Shown piece by piece: positions 48,601 through 60,624 of a stretch of DNA of 64,000 nucleotides; the first letter of the stretch is position 1; every line of letters starts with the position of its first letter. The stretch is from NCBI RefSeq assembly GCF_018139145.2, contig NC_059474.1, positions 39,760,344 through 39,824,343 on the forward strand. Direction: 5' to 3'. The notes under the pieces are model-generated. The model had not been told where the DNA came from. It searched no databases and saw nothing but the letters and a program-made list of their open reading frames with translations. The position numbers and the translations under genes are program-made. This DNA comes from Gymnogyps californianus (taxonomy: Eukaryota; Chordata; Aves; Accipitriformes; Cathartidae).

Positions 48601-51460
48601 CATTATTTTTTCCAGCAGGAAACATCCAGTTCCTAAGCAAAAGATGACAAAATTAATTACATGACAGGGATTGCCTGTTTGGAAAACTCTGGATCATTAC
48701 AGAGAGAGACTAATTTAATGCTACAGCTGTGGGCATATTTTGTGAGTGTGTCTATACGGAAGGATACATCCATACAAAAATACAATTCCAAATAAATGTG
48801 AAACAACTGTAAATTATTAATGGCATATACGTCAGCCCAGATTTTTTTCTAGTACTGCTGAGTTTGTAATTAGGATTTCACATTACTGAAGTAGTAAAAA
48901 GCAAAGTATGCTTCACTAGCAGCTGGAAATGGAAGAAGTTCCTTGCAATGATGTCCTTCATTTTAAGTGGATACATATAGGCATTAGGGTGCAATTAAGT
49001 GGTAACCTATAATTTATAATTTTTTGGCTTCGAAGTCTGTTTGCTTGCATGTATGTATATATTTACAATCTTTATTGCCCTCTAGAACAGTAGTGGACAA
49101 TAGAGCCAAATGCAGCTGATCCAGCTGTGTACCTAATTACTAAGTCATTTGCTGATCAAGGGTCATTTTCAGCGGCGTATTTCCTCAGCTGGGTTCATTC
49201 TTGTTAGTGTAAAATAATCAGAATGCAGTTAAATACATACAGTGTATGGAACCAGATGTGGCTTACGTTTCACTAGTTAAACAATGAAAAATGCTGCTTG
49301 AAAGTCCACACGTACCTTACAATGTCGAGTGGAGAGGAAGTTCCATGTCCCATCTGGTTTTCAAGGGAATTTTATTATATCTTTTAGATATATTTTTCAG
49401 CTTCTGGGTATTACGTTTATTACATGGATTGATTTGTAATCTGTTTTTCTCTTTGACTGAAACCTGTTTTTATGAGTGAGACACTGAAATAACATGCTCT
49501 TTCATCTGCTAGTTCTTATAGACTGTAGATAGAATCATAATTTCATACTGTCTGTAGACTAGCAGGAGTCTGTATTTGCCACTTCAAAGTCAAATATGTG
49601 CAAAGTTAATGAATGTAAGTTCTTTAAACACAAGCAGAGGCATTGCTTATAACTAATGCTTGTATAGTTCTAGGAGTAAATACTAATCAAAGACGACACT
49701 TTTGTTGGAATATCTTTTAATGAACAAAAAATAAATTGCAGAAAAATACCTTGCCAAACTTTTAAAACTACAGACTTACTCATTACACATTATCTGATCT
49801 ATTTAATACCTGATTAATATTCCAGATCATATATCAAATTACTGAACAGATTTAGTCTTTTTGTATTTTTACATACTTATGTAGAAATAGACGTTTCACA
49901 GACCATACGACAGTATAGCAGTATACACATCACTATGGGGAAATTATAGAAAAAAGAGAGTGATAAAAATAGTAACAGTTTAACTTTGAATATGTACATT
50001 ACAAGAAAGAAAACTGAAACTGCTGAGGTGATAAACATCGTAAACTGAATTGCCACCAGCCATTACTTAAAGGAGGTGAATCCTTTGCCAGAGCAAGCAC
50101 CTGAAAGAACAGCCCATCATTATCGTACCTTGATGGAGCCATTTTTAACAAAGCACTGGATGGTATTTTTGGTATTAGAAAATAATGCAGTCCCTGATTC
50201 TGTACACTTTTTTTTGTGTATAGTAAACACAATTTGTACATCTGATAGGAAATTATACACCATTAGAATGCACGTTTGATCGGAGCTAAAACTCTGCTAA
50301 GAACAATGAATAAAACATAATACACAATTTTAGAAATCTAGTTAGAGAAAAGTGACGGCACTGTTTCAGTCATAGCTCAGATGACAGCAACCATCTTTGT
50401 TCCCAGAATAGTTCTACTGATTGAAGTAGCTCCCAGGTGGTACATTACTTAGCCATGATCATATTTCCAATTCAAGGATTACTGAAATTAACAAATGTTA
50501 GAAAAGATTTCTAAACAAATAATAAGATGTATTTTCTCTCGAAGTCTGTAAGTAGTTTCATCTTACATAATATTTTCTGGAATAGGCCTTTTGGACAAAA
50601 TTTCATTAAGTAATGTGTCACTTATGGATTAAGTCAAAACTTCAAATTCACTGTTTATGGGGAATTCTTACAATGTGAGAAAGAAATTAACAAAATAAAT
50701 GATATGGAGAAATCAGCCACATTTTGTTCAATTTGTTATAACACAGGGCAAGGGCAACTCCTCAGGATTCCCTGCTCCTCCTCCCTGCTGCCATATTCCC
50801 AGTAACTTGTGGTTTGATGAAAATACATTAAATGGGTATGTTTTCAAAAACATTTTAGTTGTCATGTGGGGTTTTTTCTGAAGAAACTATGCTTTATCAG
50901 TTAATTATGCCCTTTTATCATTATTATTATTTCAATAGCAATGCATGCAATTCTTTAACGATGTACAAAAGATTGTTAGACACATTGTTTGCACTGAGAA
51001 GATATTGTTTAAAATAGACATAGAAAAGAAAGATATGCACAATAGAAAAGAAAAAAATATTTCAAAGAAGTTCATTTAAGATGACTTTGGTAGGTAGAAA
51101 TGAAGAATACTAGGCTCTTAAGAGCAGGGTGGAGGTACTTCAGTCATCCATGCCCCATTCTATATAGCTCTGTTCATTCTCTCTGTCTTCTCTAATGTGT
51201 GCTGCTCTTCCTTAGTGACTCTCACAGCCACACTAAATCTCAAGTCCTCATTTGTCTTGCCTAGAGATGCTCTGTAGCTGTGCAGGCACTGGTGGATGCC
51301 AGGAGATAAGAGTCCTCTGAACGTGCTTACATGTGGGTCTTACTGACGTGAAAGAGACATGGGCTGCAGGTCGTTTTGCACATCTCTCAAAAGCAGAAGA
51401 TGCAGATCTAGAGCCAGTGTGTCCAGATAGCTCTAGATTTAAGTCCAGGCTGTTCAATTT
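45700..51460. other. Intergenic desert, no gene seen
   Basis: No gene or clear repeat. The longest frame, 47981-48424 on the - strand (147 codons), has no domain and lacks promoter or splice context. AT-rich throughout. Confidence 0.55.
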
Positions 51461-51579
51461 AGAATCATAGAATCACAGAATCATTTAGGTTGGAAAAGAC
51501 CCTTAAGATCATCCAGTCCAACTGTTAACCTAACACTACCAAGTCCACCACTAAACCATGTCCCTAAGCACCACGTCAA
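51461..51579 (-). mobile_element. CR1 LINE 3'-end fragment
   Basis: It starts with AGAATCATAGAATCACAGAA (antisense CR1 tail), then GGTTGGAAAAGACCCTTAAG, CATCCAGTCCAAC and CTAAACCATGTCCCTAAGCA. This is the standard order in avian CR1 antisense copies. About 120 bp. Confidence 0.92.
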
Positions 51580-54500
51580 TTAGTTCACTGCTGTCTGTTC
51601 AGGGGATTACATTTCAAAGAAACATCTTGAGATTTAAATCAGATTTAAGTCAGTTGTTCAGCCATAGGCCAGGCCACACTTCCAAAGGGTTTTGGATTCC
51701 TACCTCCTATTGTGTCTGTAGTTTCACACAGTTGGTAGTTTGGGAACATAAGCATGTCAGGAGCTTAAAACAGTTTTGTGGACCTAGGCTAGGTCCATGA
51801 CTCTACTGCAAACTATCATGTATTTGAAATGTCATGTGGTACTCCCTCTAAATATAAATTTGTAAATATAAGCTATGTTTTTTTCACACTACATCTCTGG
51901 TAATTCTGCTTACAAGGGAGTCAGACATGATAAATCAGTCCTATTATGTGAAGCAACATAAGCATGCAAATCCTGGGTGTTTTCTAGCACGTGAATTGTC
52001 AGTACAAGGGTTAATCCAAGCACCAATACACCATCCATTAGTCTTAAAACAGATTTCACAAAAACAAGCTAATGGAGTAATTTCAGTAGAATAAGAGACA
52101 CCCCTATACTTGTATTGTTTGTGATTATGAATTTGAATCTCCAACTGAAATACAGTCAGCTAGAGCCAGGTATCATATGGTTATCCATACCATAGCTCAA
52201 CAGATATCCCCCAAGCTACACAGCTGTCCCTCATATATATGAATGCAAAGAACACAAGGCAGAATATATAATACAACAAATATGTTCGGATAAATAGGGG
52301 GAAAGCTGTTAACATAGTTCCTCTCAATAAGAAATGTGTAGTGTTTATGCACGTATATATTTTAAGTGAAAATTCTGGCAGATTCTCTTTACATCCAAAT
52401 CCAAAAAGCATTATTTCTGTTTAGAAGCTTGCTGATTTTTATTGAGTCACAATAAAGGCATCTGGTACAGATGCCTTTTGAGCTGCCTTTGAGAGCAGCT
52501 CAAAATTAAGACCTGTTTGGATGGAAGTCTGTACAGTAACACCATAGTTTCAGTATGACATTATCCAGCTTTTCATCAAGACTTACAGCTCCTTTAAGTA
52601 AAGTCTAAGTGACATTTTTGCTATAGTGATTGACAAGGTTGTCAAATTTCAAATTTTGGAGCAAAATTAGGTTTGCTTCTAAATAAAGAGTAGCTAGAAT
52701 GCTATTGGGAAAATGAACAGACAATGAAGACGTTGGACTTGACCAATTTTAGCAATTTTAGCTTAGTGATGTTTTTGTTTAATATTTTAGAAAATGTTTT
52801 TCTGAAAAGGTGTATATGGATGTTTTTATGAAAGTCAAGACAATGTAAAGATGACCACAGGCTATCGTAAATGAACTCAGTAATTGCTGTCTCGCACACC
52901 ATTACATGTGTTGTTACAGACTAAGGAAGCCCCACATCAGAAGGTTAGATATGTGTCCCTTTTTTCTCAAATGACCACCTAAATTAGCTAGCCGTGTCCC
53001 CGCATGGCATAGAGCTCCAGGCAATTGCCCTATGTGCCTCGTAGGTGAACTAGTTCTGCTGATGAGGGAGAAGTCATTTACCAGATACTTCTCCAATGAA
53101 GCCAATGGGGCCATCCACAGCAGTAAGGGTCTGAAAGGTCAGTTTAACTATTATTTATTCACAATCTGAATTCGTATTTATGCTACAAAAGCAATGCAGC
53201 CTCCCCTTTTAACGTGACTCTAAAGTCTAAGTCTAAAAATTAATTGTAAAATCACAACCCTGGAGAGAAGAAAACATAGGAAGAGATCTATTTCATTGAC
53301 ATTTATCTAGGGTATGTGATGAGTCTAACTCATAACACTATTCCAAAAGTAAATATCAAAGATGACAGCAAATGCATGAAACAACTCCTTTCTCTCAAGT
53401 AAAAGCTTCTAGAATTTGAGAAACATTTATATAGAATGAAAACACACAAAATCTGAAGCAAAATTCTGCTGTTGTTTCAATCTACACAGTCTCCTTTGCA
53501 TTCTGTGGTGTTGCACTTGTGTGACTAGGAAAGGTTGAGATTATTATACTCAAATAATCAGACCAAATCCTCACAAAGTAAGTAAATTCAGACTCACACC
53601 TGCTGCTTAACCGTTGGCTTGCCCCCTTGTCTCTAGGCATCATATCCTACGATTTAATCAGTACAGAAGGTCAATTTCTGGCACAAAAATGAACTTAAAA
53701 ATGTAGTGGTAGTTCATAACTTTGTATTTCTGTGCTTTGTATCTCAGCCATTTCATCTTAAAATATAGTTGTCAAAACGCTATCAAGAGGGTTTTTGTTC
53801 GAGATTCTAGTTTGTCAGTCTGAAGCCAAAAAAGATGTATTTCCCACTTAATAACTCCTGTGGTTAGTATCAGAGTCCAGTGCAACTTGCAAAGGACGGT
53901 AATTGAATGGTTGGCACATTGCTGAAACAGATTCTCAAAACGACTTTGACCTGATTTGTACACTTCTTCAGTGGTTTAGAAATGCTGCAGAGCTGTGGAT
54001 ACATCCAGTTCAGACGTCATGGAGTAGGAACTAGCTCTTTACCGCTTCTTAGCCTCATTCTTAAAATCTGTCTTCAAAGTTTTTCAACCATCTTTACACT
54101 GAACTCTAGGGGGCTGTGATACCTCAGCAAGCTTTATGTCAATGAACTTGAGTAAGAGACACAGAAGCCAGTATAAAACAAGGGGCTTGCTTTGTACAGA
54201 CTAACTATACATGGAAAAACACAGAATGGCATTAGTGTGTCCTAACAAAGACTACAGAGAAAACAACTTGGGCAGGGCACTATGCACAGATATCACACAA
54301 TTTTCTTTTCAAAGTTGGGGCTTACACACTGTAAATTACCTCCCAAAGCAATTATTTATTGCTTTGGGGTGTTCTAACCATGAAAACATCACAGTGCTGC
54401 ATGTGTTGATACGCCCTCTAGTCTTAGATAACCCTAACTCGCTGAGAATCCTGTTTAAAAATTTTGGTAGGCATACCCAAACCACATGAAATAGATGCAG

Positions 54501-54658
54501 ACGTTGTAAGTTGCCGTATTTCTAAAATACTATTTGTATAATACAAGTTTCTGGTTACCTTCCTTTCAATGTTGAAAACTTTAAGTACACTCATTTAACA
54601 ATGTCAAGATAACTTTCAGACTTGGGGGAAGCAAACAGTAACTTGCTGGATTTGTCCA
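51580..54658. other. Intergenic DNA, no gene seen
   Basis: Short frames only. A weak GACCAAATCCTCACAAAG at about 53561 could be an end of a MITE-like repeat, but nothing else supports it. Confidence 0.55.
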
Positions 54659-54788
54659 ACAACTTTATTATTGCCATGTATCACGTTTATGAAGACATCA
54701 TAACATTACAAGGAGTTGTAATAAAAAAAGCAGTTCCAACAATGTAAAGTGGTCCATTACATGTTCCATATGACAACTTTATTACTGC
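54659..54788 (+). repeat. Spaced direct repeat in AT-rich block
   Basis: ACAACTTTATTATTGC (54659-54674) recurs as ACAACTTTATTACTGC (54773-54788), 15 of 16 bases, 114 bp apart. The block to about 55080 is AT-rich with many TAAT and ACAAT cores. Confidence 0.6.
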
Positions 54789-55111
54789 AGTGGACCAGTA
54801 TAGCAATTACGAATAGGAAATATATTACACATAACTTGTTTTGAGACAGAATGCTACAATAGGCCAAAATAATACTGTAAGAACATATTATTCTGTGACA
54901 TGTAATAATTATTTTGAGCTTACAAAGAAAGAAAGCTACTGTAACTTAGCAATCTGATAAAAAAAGTGGTAACAAAAGCAAATTTAGCAATAAAAACATG
55001 ACTATTATTGTTTAGTTATTATTGATGGCTGCTTGGTTATTATAATTAGCATCTGTATTTTTTTCTCATTATGTATATTAATGTTCATTAACGTATTGTC
55101 AAGGATCAAGG
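54789..55111. other. AT-rich block, no gene
   Basis: Dense TAAT/ATTA and AACAAT-like words, few long homopolymers. A candidate conserved noncoding element, but conservation cannot be judged from one sequence. Confidence 0.35.
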
Positions 55112-55235
55112 AGTGCTAAGCTAGGACACACCGGTGCTATATGCTGTACAAACTTAAAACGAAATGACAACCCATACCCAAAAGACCTTACAGTAAAAGA
55201 GAACACATAACACATGGAAAAAGATTGTCGAGGAA
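55112..55235. repeat. Ancient amniote interspersed repeat
   Basis: GGTGCTATATGCTGTACAAAC, broken here as GGTGCTATATGCTG then TACAAACTTAAAACGAAA, followed by CCCAAAAGACCTTACAGTAA, follows the widespread reptile/bird repeat with 'gtgctaggtgctgtacaaac' and 'ccaaagagcttacaatctaa'. Exact family (MIR/L2-related) is uncertain. Confidence 0.4.
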
Positions 55236-55936
55236 GACATGAAAACTTGAGAACAGTATGGGAAGCAGAGGTCTGGATAACCATGTGATTTAAACGTTAC
55301 ACATTTTGAGAGACCTCTTACTGATGCTGAGTTTTATGGAGGATTCAGGTGAGGATAACTAAGGAGCTTTGAAAATGTTTATAGATAGCTCTTCTCAAGC
55401 ATGAGAGAGGGCATAAGGGTCTTTCCTAGAAGATTTAAGAGGTAGATGATGGAGACATTCACCATGAATAAATCTTTTCATCCTTTCCAGTGTCATTCAG
55501 TGAATGAGAGAACACATGTATTGTAAGAAGCCATGAAACGGACTGGAAGAGAAAAAAAATAATTTTAAAAACTGAGAGTACAGTGCCTCCACAAATCTAC
55601 TCAAAACAGAAAACCACAACACAGGGTAATTTAAGAATATATTTTAATTAGAAGCATGATGGATTCAAAATCCTAGGTGTCAATAAAAATTCACAATTAA
55701 GTTTCCATAGCAAATGCTAATCAAACTGTTGATTATTTTTATTAAGAAAATTATTCTCAGATTTGCTTTTCGTGTTTTTCTGTATGTTAATATTAGAAAG
55801 TGTAAGTAAAATCAAGATAAAAATGTAAACAAATTACAGATATAACTACAATACTTAATTAGATTTCAAAGCACAGTAATGGAAAATTTAAGACAGCAAA
55901 AAGGAGCTAGGCATGCATTTTTGAACAGATGGTGCT
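55236..55936. other. Intergenic DNA, no gene seen
   Basis: No recognisable feature. Confidence 0.55.
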
Positions 55937-55978
55937 AGATAAGGTCACACAGATATAATTGAGGTCAGAATTTGGCCA
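55937..55978. repeat. End of an ancient MITE-like or MIR element
   Basis: AGGTCACACAGATATAATTG then AGGTCAGAATTTGGCC. The first part resembles MIR ('aaggtcacacagctag'); the whole fits better the right half of an amniote palindromic repeat ending 'gagatcagaatctggccc'. Too short to decide. Confidence 0.35.
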
Positions 55979-57586
55979 CTATAGGAACAGACACTCTCAG
56001 TGAAAGAGGTGAATTTCCTCCTGTGTTTTTCATTAATTACTCAGTGCCATTCAGTCAGTGTTGTCTGTTGTAGATCCTCTCAGTAATCCCTTGCCCATAC
56101 AAGTCTTTCTCTAGACTATTCTTTTAATATTATGCATTTGAAGAAAAATTCTGTTTGTGGAAACATTGATTCGGTTTTTAGCTGCAGAGACAAAAATCTA
56201 CCTGTATCACCATTTATCTTAGCTGCAGTCTCTAAGATAACAGTAAGTATTGGGGAACAAACAGACTAAGGTCCATTTTCACTGCTGATGTAGGAAAAAC
56301 TGATATAAGACAACAGCTAATTTTTATGAACATACAAACAAGTTTTAAATTCAAAGACCAATTTTAAAATACTTTATATCAGAGACAGAAGGCAAATCAA
56401 GAGCCTGGATGGATGTAGCAGAACTGACTAGCAGAATTGTCTTGGACAGATACTGCTCAGCTTTCAGCACCTAAAACCAGAGTTTTATCGACCTTGCTGC
56501 TGATTTTACACACTGTATCTGCGAGCAGTGTTTGCTTTGTGAGTTTTTTCACAGCATAAAAATATATGATATTAAATAACATTGTATACAGTAAAGCATG
56601 GATTCATTATTGCATTCATTTCTAGCAGGAAGTTATTCACATTTGAATGCCAGTTAGAAAGCATACCACAGAAATCAAACCAACTGAGTTTCTACATGGG
56701 CCTCAAGGCATAATGTTATGCTGTTTCAAGTCGTACAAAATATTCTCTCCACAGCTGTGCAGGCGCAGCCTGCAGATGCAACCATCACAGTCAATACTTT
56801 TATTTGAATGACACCCATATCAAAGTGGTTTTCTTTCATAATGGTCCATTTTATCTGGCTAAAAGAGAACAATATTTGAAAAATATCGTTAATGTATCAA
56901 TTCTAGGAACATGTTTGATTATATTTTCCTTTTCACTCATTACTACTTTCCTGAAAATATTTTCCTCTGTTTTCCTTCAGCTAACATTAATTGGGATCTG
57001 TGTTTTGGCCCTTTTCCCTTCCCTAACAGCTTTACACAGAAATACGTGACAGAAATAAGAACAGTAATATCAGAAATAAATCAGCTAACAGTATTTACTG
57101 GAGTAAAGGTTTCTCTAGACTACTTGTAGTTTTGCTTTTGGGAACTGGCTGAAACTAAGGCCATGCTATTACTAAAGTCAAATCCAATACTGTATTTTAT
57201 TATTTTGTGACTTCTGTAATAAAGGATAATATGTTTCTTTTGTGACAACCATTTAATTCCAAAGTCTGTGGATCATTTTGTTATAATAAAAGTAATATTG
57301 CTTCAGGCTTTTTAAACCAGCTTGGGTACACTTACAATTTATGCATGCCTACAAGCTTGAGCTTGTCACACATGAGGTCTAAGTATCTCTTCCTACTACA
57401 AGTACAAGACCAGCAACACTGCTGGTAAAGTGTAATTGAGTTTGGCCCATCATATATTGAAAAGGAGTAATGAGTATGAGCTGAAAAAGTGAAAAAAAAA
57501 AAAGTATATTTTATATCCACTTCCTCTGGTAGAAGCAGAAGCCACCTTTTTTCACGTTGTTCAGAAAGAATAGCTGGTTGATGATC
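55979..57586. other. Intergenic DNA, no gene seen
   Basis: AT-rich. No gene or clear repeat. Confidence 0.55.
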
Positions 57587-57705
57587 AGCGACTGCTTGAA
57601 CATAATCGGGCCTGAACACAAATCGGCGCGTTACCCTGACAGCAAGCGAGCCTACGGACCTGAAAACAGTCAGACTACTACGGCAACGTGTCAAGCGGCT
57701 TTAAA
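57587..57705. other. Isolated CpG-rich patch upstream of AGA
   Basis: About ten CpG dinucleotides in roughly 120 bp, including CGGCGCG and ACGGCAACG, within AT-rich flanks and separate from the main AGA island. A - strand frame (57694-57332) covers it but has no known domain. It could be a distal promoter, an enhancer or a first exon of a divergent noncoding RNA; nothing decides. Confidence 0.45.
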
Positions 57706-57932
57706 CTCCTGCTAATGGTTTATAATGAAAAGCTTGAACAGCAGGGGCAGAATTAAGAAATTACTTGTTACACGTTTTATGATTTCTACAAAGCAAGGCT
57801 TTTTACAAATTCTTCCGTAAGCTATTTGCCATAGTAGATCCGAAAAGGCACCCTTCACAGAAACGTCTCGGTGCCATTAAGACACTTTTGACAAAAACAT
57901 ACATGTGAACAAGGCGGCACGTAAAGATGCTG

Positions 57933-57938
57933 CACGTG
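57933..57938. promoter_or_regulatory. E-box CACGTG (CLEAR-like)
   Basis: GCACGTGA shares the core of the TFEB/TFE3 CLEAR site GTCACGTGAC used by lysosomal genes. It lies about 580 bp before the AGA coding start. Binding is an inference. Confidence 0.3.
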
Positions 57939-58413
57939 AATCTCATGAGCATACAGAGCGACTGCTTTGGAACACGCTTTTATCTGGTGTGTCCCCACCC
58001 CAGAGCCCTGCCGCCGCAGGGCCAGCCCGGCCCAGCTCTGGGTCTCTGCTGGCACCCACCGCACAGCCCTGTCCCCACCGCCCCAGCTCATCTCCGACAC
58101 TCCAGCACTGGTAATGTCATCAACGGATTGTGACCTCCACACAAGGAGGCCAGCTTTAACACACGTCTACACATACAATAACTATAAATTGTATTTTAAT
58201 CTGCTCTGGGCCTTGGCCTTTGCTGGGAGGCATTCAGGCTTTTCCTTGCCACAAAAACGTTCCTTAACAGGCCGACAGCAGTCCCCGACCTCCGCAGCCT
58301 GGGCACCACCGACGCGCTTCCCGGTCACACCACTCCCCCGGCGCGGGCAGAAGCCTCCGCCCCACGATCTACAACTGTCAGCGGCCGTATCGCTCCGCCG
58401 CGGCGGGGCCGTG

Positions 58414-58425
58414 TGCGCATGCGCC
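58414..58425. promoter_or_regulatory. NRF1 binding site
   Basis: TGCGCATGCGCC matches the NRF1 palindrome (consensus YGCGCAYGCGCR) at nearly every base. It ends 89 bp before the first AGA ATG, a common position for NRF1 in TATA-less promoters. Confidence 0.6.
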
Positions 58426-58476
58426 GCCGCAGCCGCCTGATTCGTGGCGGCGCTGTGGGGGCCGGGCCGGGTGGCG

Positions 58477-58608
58477 ATGGCGGCGGCGGCGGGAAGCGCG
58501 GGGGCAGGGGTGGATGATGGTGGCGCCTCTCTTGCTCGTCCTGTGGCAGCTGGCGGGCGCCGCCTCAGCCGCCGCCCTACCCGTAGTCATCAACACCTGG
58601 GCGTTTAG
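58477..58608 (+). other. Upstream ORF overlapping the AGA start
   Basis: An ATG at 58477 in strong initiation context (G at -3, G at +4) opens a 43-codon frame, Ala/Arg-rich, that ends at TAG 58606-58608. It is out of frame with AGA and overlaps its first 31 codons. If the transcript starts upstream of 58477 it should compete with AGA translation. Confidence 0.45.
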
Positions 58609-58625
58609 GAAGGCCGCAGAGACAG
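58514..58625 (+). CDS. AGA: Aspartylglucosaminidase, exon 1 (coding part)
   Basis: Encodes residues 1-37 plus one base of codon 38. There is a signal peptide: MMVAPLLLVLWQLAGAASA, a hydrophobic core with an Ala-Ser-Ala cleavage-type end, sending the protein to the secretory path and then the lysosome. Mature sequence begins near ALPVVINTW; Asn-Thr-Trp (27-29) is conserved and in the human enzyme belongs to the substrate-binding region. There are two tandem ATGs: the first (58514) has T at -3, the second (58517) has A at -3 and G at +4 and is the better start, so the true protein may begin one residue later. The donor is CAG|GTGCCC, splice phase 1. Differs from human in that the Asn-Ala-Thr glycosylation sequon after the NTW motif is absent (FRKAAET here). 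Confidence 0.95.
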
Positions 58626-60624
58626 GTGCCCCGGCGGGGGGCCGGACCGGGTGGGGCCGGACCGGGTAGTGCCGATCGCTCGCTCGCTCGCTCGGCGCGC
58701 CTCCTGCTGCGCCCTCCTGCTGAGAGGCCGGCGGGAGGCTCTGGGTGTTGGCTTAAAAGCAAAATAAGTCTCTTGGACGTGGCCGCGCTTATGCGTGGCA
58801 AGAGGAAGCGGGCTGTGACCCTGCTTCCGTTCAACGGCTATGGCTGCAGCAGGCCAGGCTTCCTACTACCCGCTGTGCTCCCTTCACCGGTCAGAGCGAT
58901 CACCGGTACCGGCAGGGAGACTGCGTGAAGTGCCTTGCCTGCGTGCTTGGAAAGGGTCTGCGTCGGGTCTCGGGGGAGCTTGGCCCCGGGCCGGGCGTCG
59001 GGGTGCTAGGTTACCTTCGTATGGGAAGGGGCCAAACCCCTGAGCTTGCGTTTGCATTGATGGTGCTCTTGTTGCTGAGCCTTGGTGTTGCCTGAGAGCC
59101 TGCGAGCAAATGGTTTAACTTTAAAGGTTGGGAAAAATGCGTTTAAAACAAAGCGGGGTTATGAGCTGTGGAAAAGCTAGATTAAAAACATTCTTTTGTT
59201 AATAATGTGGTTTATACTCTTGTGGCTGTTTGCAATGGTGACTTGTTTTTAATGATGCCCTTCTGAGGCTCATTCTTGCCCCCAAAGATTTAGATAATTC
59301 TGAATATTATATTTTTGGAGCTCTGTGTTGCTTAGTGATGTGTTACTGACAGTCAAAGCAGCTTTTCCTATGGCAACATAAATTAGTTGTGGATACTGAT
59401 TTGAGAAGACTCATAGGCTATTTTAGCATAGTTGGGTTGTAAATAACCCCTTGTTAGGGAAGCCTTGCTAGTGATATGGGTTACCTATAATGCCTTGTAT
59501 AGATCAGAAGTGAAATACAGTCATGAAAACTGCAAGGCCCTTGCTTTGCAGCTTTTGAAAGCTTGTGTTAAGGCTACTCACAGCAATAAAGGTAGTAGGA
59601 ATTGGAGCAGTACTCCTCACACTGAAGTTTATAATAAAGACAAGCGTACGTGGAGTTGGACGTTAGGTATTAAGTCTTAATTTTTCCTTAGTGCAGACAG
59701 TTTCATGCACCTATGTTTCATGTGAAGATGAGGCTTGAGATGACTGAGATAGTGTAATAGTTCTGCCAAAAAGAGCTGGGCTGTATGCTGCTGCTGCCTC
59801 CCCTGTGCTGGGTCTGGAAGATGATGGAGCACCAGAGCCAGCACAAGGAGGAGGAAGCAGGATTGCAATTGTCTATGGCAGTGAGCTCAGGCATCTTGGA
59901 AAATCTTGCCTGAGGTCCAACCTTGTGAAATGTCATATGTGCAAAGCCTTCAGGCCCGGTTTATTCAAGTTGTGTCATTTGGCACGTCTGTAATGTCTTA
60001 CGAAACTGCACCATGAGCTAGATCCTAAAGAATAGAAGACTAAGGGTTGAACAGGAGAAGGTGGAGACTGTAATTTCTTGTATGTTATTTCCATTTTCTT
60101 TTTGTTGTTATGTAGTCACTGATGTAGGTTTAGATCTTTTAGATCACTGTATGTTTTAGATCTTTTTATTCTGCAGCTGGACACTTAGTATTCTCATATG
60201 AAGCGTTTAAGGGCTGCTTGTTATAACTTTTTTTTTATTTTGAGATAAAAGTTTTGCTTCCCCTTCTCCCTCCCCCCAAAAGGCTTTAAATAAACAGTGA
60301 TAAAGTAATGGTTGGTTCTGGGCAGAGGAGGTTATTTAATATATAGAAGTTGTGATGATTGTTAGTAAATAATACCTTCCCAGTCAGAAAAAAAGCTTTA
60401 TTTCTCAGTCAGAAACACTAATCAGATATGCAAGAAAAACAGTATTTGGAAAAGTAATGCTTTACATTCTTTTGAATATATTTATATTTTGACTTTATTT
60501 CACCTATAAGTTATAGTTTACTTTTTTTATCCACTTTCATAGTGCATCTTCATCACATCATGCTTTAAAGCAGTACTGGAGACTGTTTTCACTGGTGACA
60601 TTTAATTATTTGTGTTGATTACAG
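58626..60624 (+). other. AGA intron 1
   Basis: 1999 bp, with GT start and a TTGATTACAG acceptor. The first about 130 bp remain in the CpG island and the rest is AT-rich. No repeat or hidden exon recognised. Confidence 0.9.

Larger units (their letters stand above)
57950..58760 (+). promoter_or_regulatory. AGA: AGA CpG-island promoter
   Basis: GC-rich and CpG-dense sequence surrounds AGA exon 1, in contrast with the AT-rich desert. No TATA box is visible. It includes an NRF1 palindrome, several GC-box-like CCGCCC/GGGGCGG-type strings and GGCGATGGCGGC, close to a YY1 core. This composition is typical of a housekeeping lysosomal gene with dispersed start sites and often divergent transcription. 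The exact transcription start cannot be set from sequence. Confidence 0.85.

Noticed and set aside
53790..53801. GTTCGAGATTC as a Pol III B-box
   Set aside because: Key end base does not match and no A-box or tRNA fold is seen upstream.
58626..58928. 100-codon + frame after AGA exon 1
   Set aside because: It lies in CpG-island intron sequence past a good donor site; GC-rich DNA has few stops, so the length is not meaningful.
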